From Gilvibacter sediminis (GTDB lineage Bacteria; Bacteroidota; Bacteroidia; Flavobacteriales; Flavobacteriaceae): DNA of 64,000 nucleotides. The notes beneath the pieces were generated by a model. The model searched no databases and was not told the origin of the DNA. It saw only the letters and a program-made list of their open reading frames with translations. This document shows positions 34,598 to 41,057 of the stretch, piece after piece. The translations under genes and the position numbers were made by a program. Within the stretch, counting starts at the first letter, position 1. Each line of letters opens with the position of its first letter. The stretch spans positions 268,586 to 332,585 of the forward strand of contig NZ_JAQQTE010000019.1 in assembly GCF_028561565.1 (NCBI RefSeq), given 5' to 3'.

Positions 34598-36319
34598 ATG
34601 ACAAGTTGTTTTCTCCCAAATCCTGATGCCGAATACGATGCGATTGTAGTAGGTACGGGAATTTCAGGCGGATGGGCCGCCAAAGAACTCTGCGAGAACG
34701 GACTCAAGACCTTGGTCTTGGAACGCGGTCGTATGGTTGAACACCCTCAAGATTACACCACGGCAAATTTAGATCCTTGGGACCTGCCCAACGGAGGAAC
34801 TCCTAGCCGTGAGACTCGACTAAAAAAACACAAACAACACCGCACCGGTTATGTGACCAATGAAGCACACCAACACTTCTTTGTGGATGACAAAAAGCAT
34901 CCTTACAATGAAGACCGTCGCTTTGATTGGATCCGCGGCTATCACGTTGGAGGTCGATCCCTAATGTGGGGACGTCAAAGTTACCGCATGGGTGACATTG
35001 ATTTTGAAGCCAACAAAAAAGAAGGTATCGCCGTAGATTGGCCCGTGCGTTATGCTGATGTAAAAGAATGGTATGATTATGTAGAAGAGTATATCGGAGT
35101 TAGCGGAACGAACCTTGGCTTAGATATTTTGCCTGATGGAAAATTCCTCAAGCCAATGGATCTCAACTGTGTGGAGGAGCACCTTCAAGGCAAGATCAAC
35201 GAGAGCTTTGATGACGGTCGTGTATTGACCATTGGACGTGCAGCACACATCACAGAAGGAACCAAGCCTGGAAAAGGACGTTCTCAGTGTCTGTATAGAA
35301 ATCGCTGTATGCGCGGTTGTCCTTACGGCGCTTACTTTAGCTCCAACAGTAGTACACTTCCTGCAGCTGAGGCTACCGGAAATATGACCCTAAGACCAAA
35401 CTCGATTGCTTATGAGGTGATCTATGACGATGCCACTCAGCAAGCGACTGGAGTGCGTGTTATTGATACGGAGACCAAAGAGAAGATGGAATTCAAGGCA
35501 CAGATCATTTTCTTGTGTGCTTCTGCAGTTGCATCGACTTCAATTTTATTACAATCCAAATCAGATCGCTTCCCGAACGGACTCGGAAACGATTCTGGAG
35601 AGCTGGGACATAACTTAATGGACCACCACTTTAGAGTTGGAGCTCGCGGAAAAGCTGTTGGGTTTGACGATAAATACTTCAAAGGTCGCCGTGCTAACGG
35701 CATCTATATTCCTCGATTCAGAAATCTGGGAGGAAACACAGACGTAGATACCTTTAAGCGTGGTTACGGATATCAAGGAGGAGCCAATCGCGGGGCTTAC
35801 GGCGATATGGTGGCAGAATTGAAATACGGTCCGGAGCTTAAAGAAGCTATCTTAAAGCCAGGGGAATGGAGCATGAACTTGCTTGCCTTTGGAGAGACTT
35901 TGCCAGATCACAGCAACCGCATGTACTTAGACTACGACAAGCTAGACGAGTGGGGCTTACCTACGGTAACTTTTGATGCTGACTTTGGTGAGAACGAACT
36001 TGCCATGCGTAAGGACATGAAAGAGCAAGCGGTTAAAATGTTAGAAGCTGGTGGATTTACAGACATTAGCACCTATGACGATATAGGCGGAATGGGACTT
36101 GGAATTCATGAAATGGGTACGGCTCGTATGGGGCGCGATCCTAAAACTTCAGTCTTGAACAAATGGAATCAGGTGCACGCCTGTAAAAATGTATATGTGA
36201 CTGATGGATCCTTCATGACCTCAGCCGGATGCCACAATCCTTCCTTAGGATATATGGCCTTCACTGCTCGTGCAGCAAACCACGCAGCAGAACAGTTCAA
36301 AAAAATGAAAGAAGCATAA
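34598..36319 (+). CDS. GMC-family FAD-dependent oxidoreductase (large subunit)
   Basis: A 573-residue flavoprotein. It opens with the ADP-binding motif DAIVVGTGISGGWAAKELCENGLKTLVLERG. The C-terminal GMC_oxred_C region has the His/Asn segment HEMGTARMG and SAGCHNPSLGYMAFTARAA. Cysteines in CLYRNRCMRGCPYG (about residues 225-240) resemble the motif of membrane-associated glucoside/gluconate dehydrogenases. It has no signal peptide; the next gene carries a Tat signal, so it probably crosses the membrane bound to that subunit. An upstream TTG adds 18 unlikely residues, so the ATG was used. A glycoside 3-dehydrogenase role is inferred from the partner genes. Confidence 0.9.
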   Translation: MTSCFLPNPDAEYDAIVVGTGISGGWAAKELCENGLKTLVLERGRMVEHPQDYTTANLDPWDLPNGGTPSRETRLKKHKQHRTGYVTNEAHQHFFVDDKKHPYNEDRRFDWIRGYHVGGRSLMWGRQSYRMGDIDFEANKKEGIAVDWPVRYADVKEWYDYVEEYIGVSGTNLGLDILPDGKFLKPMDLNCVEEHLQGKINESFDDGRVLTIGRAAHITEGTKPGKGRSQCLYRNRCMRGCPYGAYFSSNSSTLPAAEATGNMTLRPNSIAYEVIYDDATQQATGVRVIDTETKEKMEFKAQIIFLCASAVASTSILLQSKSDRFPNGLGNDSGELGHNLMDHHFRVGARGKAVGFDDKYFKGRRANGIYIPRFRNLGGNTDVDTFKRGYGYQGGANRGAYGDMVAELKYGPELKEAILKPGEWSMNLLAFGETLPDHSNRMYLDYDKLDEWGLPTVTFDADFGENELAMRKDMKEQAVKMLEAGGFTDISTYDDIGGMGLGIHEMGTARMGRDPKTSVLNKWNQVHACKNVYVTDGSFMTSAGCHNPSLGYMAFTARAANHAAEQFKKMKEA

Positions 36320-36331
36320 ACACTATAAACC

Positions 36332-36952
36332 ATGGATAGAAGACAAGCACTTAAGAATATTGGACTTACTACAGGTTTTGTAGTGGCTTCACCCGCACTT
36401 TTCAGCCTGCTGGAAAGCTGCACCAGTTCAGATCCAAAATGGGTTCCAGCTTTTATGGATGAAACTCAGGCGATGGTTGTGGGCCGATTAGCAGATGTAT
36501 TCTTGCCAAAGACTGAGGCTACACCCGCCGCAACTGAACTGAATGTGGTTCAATTTATTGACACCTATTGGAATGATGTTTCCACAGTGAAATACCAAGG
36601 GAAGATCAAAACGGTCTTTGGAGAAGTTATTGGAAAGATGAAAGCTGAGCACGGCGAGGACCTTTCTGTAATGACCGATGAGAACTATATGGCTTTCTTG
36701 GACGCCAATATGTTGCACCCAAGAGACGAAAAACCAGATCCGCCAGGAACCAATCAAGGTTTTGAGGACTTTGAGGACGATACGCCAGTATCAGTTTCCA
36801 AGTTCTTGAACGGACTCAAATGGATGTGCATAAACGCCTATTTGACCACACAACAGATCGGAGAGGATTATCTGGTTTATGAACCTGTACCGGGAACCTA
36901 TGTTTGTGATGATCTGCAAACACTCACCGGAGGAAAACGTTATTCACTATAA
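36332..36952 (+). CDS. Gluconate 2-dehydrogenase subunit 3-like protein with Tat signal
   Basis: A 206-residue small subunit. The N-terminus MDRRQALKNIGLTTGFVVASPALFSLLESC has a twin-arginine pair and a hydrophobic stretch ending near Cys31, so it could be a Tat-exported protein and possibly a lipoprotein. The rest matches gluconate_2-dh3, the small partner of GMC dehydrogenases (TQAMVVGRLADVFLPKTEATPAATELNVVQFID). It starts 12 nt after the GMC gene. Its likely job is export and membrane tethering of the flavoprotein. Confidence 0.9.
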   Translation: MDRRQALKNIGLTTGFVVASPALFSLLESCTSSDPKWVPAFMDETQAMVVGRLADVFLPKTEATPAATELNVVQFIDTYWNDVSTVKYQGKIKTVFGEVIGKMKAEHGEDLSVMTDENYMAFLDANMLHPRDEKPDPPGTNQGFEDFEDDTPVSVSKFLNGLKWMCINAYLTTQQIGEDYLVYEPVPGTYVCDDLQTLTGGKRYSL

Positions 36953-36966
36953 TAGCGAATCCAAAG

Positions 36967-37893
36967 ATGAAAAGAAGACAATTCATAAATAATGTAGCGC
37001 TCGCCTCGGTGGGCGCTTCGTTTTTAGGAGGCAGCCTGAAAGCTCATGCAGCCAACGCTTTTACGCCAGCAAAGAACAAATTTCCTTTGCATTTTGCGCC
37101 GCATGATGGGATGTTTAAAGCGCATGCAGGAACAGATATTCTGGATCAGATCCAGTTTATGGCGGATCAGGGGTTCACGGCTTTTGAGGACAACGAACTC
37201 AAAGGACGATCCCTAACAACTCAAGAGGCCATGGCCGCGCTTCTGAAAAAGCACCAGATGACCATGGGCGTTTTTGTAGCGCATAAAATATATTGGAAGG
37301 AGCCTAACTTGGCTAGCGGTGATGAAGATTACCTCAACGAGTTCTTGGCAGACATAAAAGATTCAGTAGCCGTTGCCAAACGGATCGGAGCTAAATGGAT
37401 GACTGTTGTCCCAGGTCATGTGGACCTGAGGCTTTCAAAAGACTATCAAACCGCCAATGTGGTTAACGCTTTGCGCAAAGCCTGTGAAATTTTAGAACCT
37501 CATGGATTGGTGATGGTTTTAGAGCCTTTGAACTTTAGAAATCATCCCGGATTGTTTTTAACCGAATCACCTCAAGCCTATCAGATCTGCAAAGCAGTGA
37601 ATAGCCCTTCTTGCAAAATACTCTTTGACATTTATCACCAACAGATCCAAGAAGGAAATCTAATTCCAAACATTGAAGCCTGTTGGGATGAGATCGCTTA
37701 TTTCCAGATTGGAGACAATCCGGGACGCAATGAGCCAGGAACTGGAGAGATCAACTACAGAAATGTCTTTAAATACATCCACGACCGCGGCTTTAAAGGT
37801 GTTTTGGGAATGGAGCACGGCAATTCTATGCCTGACAAAGCAGGTGAACAAGCGGTGATCGATGCTTATTTGGCCGCTTCAAACTTCGATTAA
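36967..37893 (+). CDS. Tat-exported TIM-barrel sugar isomerase-like protein (hydroxypyruvate isomerase-type)
   Basis: A 308-residue protein with a Tat-like signal (MKRRQFINNVALASVGASFLGGSLKAHA). The mature part is an AP endonuclease 2/xylose-isomerase-like barrel with probable metal ligands in MVLEPLN, LFDIYHQQ, YFQIGDNPGRNEPG and GMEHGN. The DNPGRNEPGTGEINY segment is typical of the hydroxypyruvate isomerase-like subgroup. It is the third isomerase-like protein in this locus and the last gene of the plus-strand operon, so it should act in the periplasm with the GMC enzyme. Confidence 0.88.
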   Translation: MKRRQFINNVALASVGASFLGGSLKAHAANAFTPAKNKFPLHFAPHDGMFKAHAGTDILDQIQFMADQGFTAFEDNELKGRSLTTQEAMAALLKKHQMTMGVFVAHKIYWKEPNLASGDEDYLNEFLADIKDSVAVAKRIGAKWMTVVPGHVDLRLSKDYQTANVVNALRKACEILEPHGLVMVLEPLNFRNHPGLFLTESPQAYQICKAVNSPSCKILFDIYHQQIQEGNLIPNIEACWDEIAYFQIGDNPGRNEPGTGEINYRNVFKYIHDRGFKGVLGMEHGNSMPDKAGEQAVIDAYLAASNFD

Positions 37894-37922
37894 GAATATC
37901 GCAATAAATATCTTATAAATTT

Positions 37923-37952
37923 AATACCCCTAATTTTTTAGGGGTATTTTTT
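37923..37952 (+). terminator. Intrinsic terminator of the GMC operon
   Basis: An 11-bp stem AATACCCCTAA/TTAGGGGTATT around four T, followed by a T-run. It closes the GMC-subunit 3-isomerase transcript before the P-II gene. Confidence 0.88.
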
Positions 37953-37976
37953 ATTATGTTGATAAAAATTAATTAC

Positions 37977-37999
37977 TACCCCCTATTTTTTAGGGGGTA
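37977..37999. promoter_or_regulatory. Palindrome overlapping the P-II/amtB promoter
   Basis: TACCCCCTA (37977-37985) and TAGGGGGTA (37991-37999) form a perfect 9-bp inverted repeat around five T. It resembles the terminator stem 40 bp upstream but has no T-run after it and ends 15 bp before the -7 element, so it would cover the -33 region. A repressor or activator site is a better reading than a second terminator. Confidence 0.5.
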
Positions 38000-38014
38000 T
38001 ACTATTTAAAATTA

Positions 38015-38022
38015 TATTTTTG
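38015..38022 (+). promoter_or_regulatory. -7 promoter element of the P-II/ammonium transporter operon
   Basis: TATTTTTG is a perfect match to the Bacteroidetes TAnnTTTG element, 19 bp before the P-II ATG. A good -33 TTG is not visible at the right distance because the palindrome occupies it, which suits an activator-dependent promoter. Confidence 0.6.
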
Positions 38023-38041
38023 AAACATCAACTCACAGATT

Positions 38042-38377
38042 ATGAAGAAAATCGAGGCGATCATCAGGAAATCAAAGTTTGAAGCAGTGAAACAAGCGCT
38101 GCATGAAGTAGAGGTCAACTTTTTCTCTTATTGGGACGTTTCCGGACAAGGAAATGAAAAGCACGGCTCTGTTTACAGAGGTGTGCCTTACAAGACCAGT
38201 GATATCCAACGCCGTTGGCTTTCAATTGTAGTTAATGACGATTTTGAAGAGCGCACCATCAACGCGATCATTGAATCCGCGAAAACAGGTAGCGTTGGCG
38301 ACGGAAAGATCTTTGTGAGCACTATAGAAGAAGTATACAGAATTCGCACCGGTGAGAGCGGTGGGCAAACCCTATAA
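38042..38377 (+). CDS. P-II family nitrogen regulatory protein
   Basis: A 111-residue trimeric signal protein that binds 2-oxoglutarate and ATP/ADP and gates AmtB-type transporters. The T-loop includes SVYRGVPYK with Tyr45 and Tyr50, aligning with Tyr46/Tyr51 of classical GlnB/GlnK, so a modification site may exist. The B-loop (AKTGSVGDGKIFVSTIEEVYRIRTGE) is well conserved. The following IQRRWLSIVV differs from proteobacterial sequences. It is 8 nt upstream of the ammonium transporter gene, the usual glnK-amtB arrangement. Confidence 0.95.
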   Translation: MKKIEAIIRKSKFEAVKQALHEVEVNFFSYWDVSGQGNEKHGSVYRGVPYKTSDIQRRWLSIVVNDDFEERTINAIIESAKTGSVGDGKIFVSTIEEVYRIRTGESGGQTL

Positions 38378-38385
38378 CAGAAGTA

Positions 38386-39615
38386 ATGGAACACGCAGTT
38401 TTTACTATCAACAACGTATGGATGATGATCTCAATAGGATTGGTATTCATCATGCACTTGGGCTTTGCCTCTTTAGAATCTGGCCTTACACGATCAAAAA
38501 ATACGATCAATATTCTTTTTAAAAACGTAATGATACTGGCCATTGGGCTTTCTACTTACGCCTTCTTCGGGTTTAGCCTTATGTATCCTGGAGAAGCATT
38601 TGCTGGTGAATACTTTGGTTTTAAAGGGTTCGGGCTGCCGCTCCCCAATGGTGGCCTGACCGAAACCTATAATGTCGGTTATACCTTTTATACGGAGTTC
38701 TTATTCCAGGCGATGTTCGCAGCAACAGCAGCTACGATTGTTTCTGGAGCTGTAGCCGAGCGTATCAAGATCAACAGCTTTTTGATCTTCTCGTTATTCT
38801 ATGTTGGGCTTATCTATCCTATGGTGGGCATGTGGCATTGGGGCGGAGGATTCTTGGCTGAGATGAACTTTCACGATTTCGCAGGCTCTACTTTGGTCCA
38901 CTCGGTAGGCGGATGGGCTGCACTTATCGCTGTGATCTTATTGGGCCCAAGAATTGGAAAATATACTGCAGATGGGATCAAACCCATCTTTGGACACAAT
39001 GTACCCCTAGCTACGCTAGGTGTATTTTTACTTTGGTTTGGATGGTTTGGATTTAATGGCGGATCCGTACTCAGTGCGGATCCTGCCACAGTATCTTTGG
39101 TACTGGTCACCACTTCCTTAGCTGCAGCCACTGGAGCTGTGGGTGCTTTTTTTACTTCCTATATTAAGTTTAGATCTTATGACGTGACTATGATTCTTAA
39201 CGGCGTCCTTGCTGGTTTGGTTGGAATAACTGCGGGCGCCGATGTCATGTCTCCCAATGAGGCTATGATCATAGGAGCTATCTCTGGTTCTTTGTGCGTG
39301 TTGGCCATCAGCGCTATTGATCGCCTGAAGTTAGACGACCCTGTTGGAGCCATCTCCGTGCATTTGGTTTGCGGAGTCTTTGGAACTTTGGCCGTCGGTA
39401 TGTTTGGAGACAAAGCGGGAATGGGTCAGTTGTGGATTCAATTCAAAGCCATAGCGATCATTGCTGGATTCTGTTGCCTGACCTCGTTTATCATTCTTTA
39501 TACCATTAAACGCACTATGGGTCTGCGTGTTACCGCAAGAGAAGAGATTGAAGGATTAGACACCCATGAACACGGTATGACCGCCTACCCAGATTTCCGC
39601 TTGAACGAGCACTAG
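38386..39615 (+). CDS. amtB: Ammonium transporter (Amt family)
   Basis: A 409-residue inner-membrane channel with 11 hydrophobic segments. The twin pore histidines are His172 (STLVHSVGG) and His326 (GAISVHLVCG), the conserved Asp is Asp164, and the Phe gate is near residue 107. LESGLTRSKNTINILFKNV and FGWFGFNGGS are hallmark segments. A cytoplasmic C-terminal tail (TAREEIEGLDTHEHG) has the conserved ExxGxDxxEHG that interacts with P-II. Paired with the P-II gene upstream. Confidence 0.97.
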   Translation: MEHAVFTINNVWMMISIGLVFIMHLGFASLESGLTRSKNTINILFKNVMILAIGLSTYAFFGFSLMYPGEAFAGEYFGFKGFGLPLPNGGLTETYNVGYTFYTEFLFQAMFAATAATIVSGAVAERIKINSFLIFSLFYVGLIYPMVGMWHWGGGFLAEMNFHDFAGSTLVHSVGGWAALIAVILLGPRIGKYTADGIKPIFGHNVPLATLGVFLLWFGWFGFNGGSVLSADPATVSLVLVTTSLAAATGAVGAFFTSYIKFRSYDVTMILNGVLAGLVGITAGADVMSPNEAMIIGAISGSLCVLAISAIDRLKLDDPVGAISVHLVCGVFGTLAVGMFGDKAGMGQLWIQFKAIAIIAGFCCLTSFIILYTIKRTMGLRVTAREEIEGLDTHEHGMTAYPDFRLNEH

Positions 39616-39622
39616 AGGAGGG

Positions 39623-39652
39623 TTTCTAAGAAGTATTTTTTCCTTATTTTTG
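39623..39652 (+). promoter_or_regulatory. Promoter of metK
   Basis: TTTC (39623-39626), an 18-bp spacer and TATTTTTG (39645-39652), a perfect -7 element. Transcription would begin near 39659, giving an 85-nt leader that contains the structured element described next. Confidence 0.6.
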
Positions 39653-39663
39653 AGGCCTATTAG

Positions 39664-39738
39664 GCGCAGCTTGGAATACCTTGTAATTTGACACGGGGAT
39701 TCACGACCAAGTGCGCATTACAGACACGACAAGATTCC
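39664..39738 (+). promoter_or_regulatory. Structured leader of metK, candidate RNA switch
   Basis: Three long-range pairings are visible. A: GCGCA-G-CTTGG (39664-39674) with CCAAGTGCGC (39707-39716), ten pairs and one bulge. B: GGAAT-AC-CTTGT (39673-39684) with ACAAGATTCC (39729-39738), ten pairs and a two-base bulge, ending 5 nt before the ATG. C: TGTAAT (39682-39687) with ATTACA (39717-39722). A plus C make an H-type pseudoknot; B competes with both. This topology suggests a translational switch at the metK start. No S-box core is present and I do not recognise a known family. Confidence 0.5.
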
Positions 39739-39743
39739 TGTTT

Positions 39744-41000
39744 ATGGCCTATTTATTTACCTCTGAAAGTGTATCAGAAGGACACCCAGATAAAATTTCC
39801 GATCAAATCAGTGACGCACTACTGGACAACTTTTTAGCCTTTGACCCAGAAGCCAAAGTGGCTTGCGAAACTCTTGTGACCACGGGTCAAGTGGTTCTAG
39901 CAGGCGAGGTGAAAAGCAACACCTATCTCGATGTGCAACAGATTGCCAGAGACGTGATCAATAAGATTGGCTACACCAAGGGAGCTTATCAGTTTAGTGG
40001 AGACTCCTGTGGAGTGATCTCCTTAATTCACGAACAATCTCAGGATATCAACCAAGGCGTTGATCGCGCCAGCAAAGAAGAGCAAGGTGCGGGAGACCAA
40101 GGAATGATGTTTGGTTATGCTACTAGCGAGACTGAAAATTATATGCCTTTGGCTTTAGAGATCTCTCACTCTATTCTACAAGAACTGGCTGCCATCCGAA
40201 GAGAAAACGAGCAGATCACTTATTTAAGACCTGACAGTAAAAGTCAGGTAACCATAGAATACAGTGACGACAACGTACCTCAGCGCATTGATGCCATTGT
40301 GATCTCTACCCAACACGATGATTTTGATAGCGATGACGACCGCATGTTGGCCAAGATCAAAAAAGATTTGGTTGAAATTTTGATCCCTAGGGTAAAGAGC
40401 AAATTGCCAGCTTACGCGCAGGCGCTTTTCAATGACGATATAGTTTACCACATTAACCCAACCGGGAAATTTGTAATTGGGGGTCCACATGGAGACACCG
40501 GACTCACCGGACGTAAGATCATTGTAGATACTTATGGTGGTAAAGGAGCTCACGGTGGAGGTGCCTTTAGCGGAAAAGACCCTTCTAAAGTGGATCGTTC
40601 TGCAGCTTATGCCGCAAGACATATTGCAAAAAATCTGGTTGCCGCTGGAGTTGCCAAAGAAGTATTAGTACAAGTTTCCTATGCGATTGGTGTAGTAGAA
40701 CCTACCTCTATTTTTGTAGACACTTATGGTACATCCTTGGTAGACCTTACCGACGGAGAGATCGCGCGCCGAGTAGCTGATATCTTTGACATGCGTCCTG
40801 CCGCTATTGAAAGTCGACTTAAATTGCGCAGCCCAATGTATTCAGAAACGGCGGCCTACGGACATATGGGAAGAAAACCACAAACCGTAAATAAAGTATT
40901 TGAAAGTCCATACTCCGGACGGGTTGAAAAAGCGGTAGAGCTTTTCACCTGGGAAAAACTCGACTATGTTGACCAGGTAAAATCAGCCTTCAACTTATAA
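39744..41000 (+). CDS. metK: S-adenosylmethionine synthetase
   Basis: Makes SAM from methionine and ATP. A 418-residue enzyme with all three family signatures: [22 protein letters not shown], the [12 protein letters not shown] motif (about residues 116-127) and [27 protein letters not shown] near residue 280. I chose the ATG that gives [17 protein letters not shown]; an upstream start would fall inside the leader structure. It is alone in its transcript, with a terminator after it. Confidence 0.97.
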   Translation: MAYLFTSESVSEGHPDKISDQISDALLDNFLAFDPEAKVACETLVTTGQVVLAGEVKSNTYLDVQQIARDVINKIGYTKGAYQFSGDSCGVISLIHEQSQDINQGVDRASKEEQGAGDQGMMFGYATSETENYMPLALEISHSILQELAAIRRENEQITYLRPDSKSQVTIEYSDDNVPQRIDAIVISTQHDDFDSDDDRMLAKIKKDLVEILIPRVKSKLPAYAQALFNDDIVYHINPTGKFVIGGPHGDTGLTGRKIIVDTYGGKGAHGGGAFSGKDPSKVDRSAAYAARHIAKNLVAAGVAKEVLVQVSYAIGVVEPTSIFVDTYGTSLVDLTDGEIARRVADIFDMRPAAIESRLKLRSPMYSETAAYGHMGRKPQTVNKVFESPYSGRVEKAVELFTWEKLDYVDQVKSAFNL

Positions 41001-41003
41001 CAT

Positions 41004-41036
41004 AAAAAAAGGGAGCCTTAAAAAGCTCCCTTTTCT
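41004..41036. terminator. Bidirectional intrinsic terminator after metK
   Basis: A 9-bp stem AAAGGGAGC/GCTCCCTTT with an 8-base loop, an A-run to its left and a T-run to its right. It separates metK from the convergent receptor-like gene. Confidence 0.9.
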
Positions 41037-41057
41037 TTTTCATTGCATCAATCAACA

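Noticed and set aside
37977-37999. Second terminator before the P-II gene
   Set aside because: The stem is not followed by a T-run and it would sit inside the promoter, so an operator is more likely.
39744-41000. SAM-I riboswitch upstream of metK
   Set aside because: The S-box core (GGTGGAGGGA, GCAACC, GGTGCTAA) is absent there; the leader is structured in a different way.
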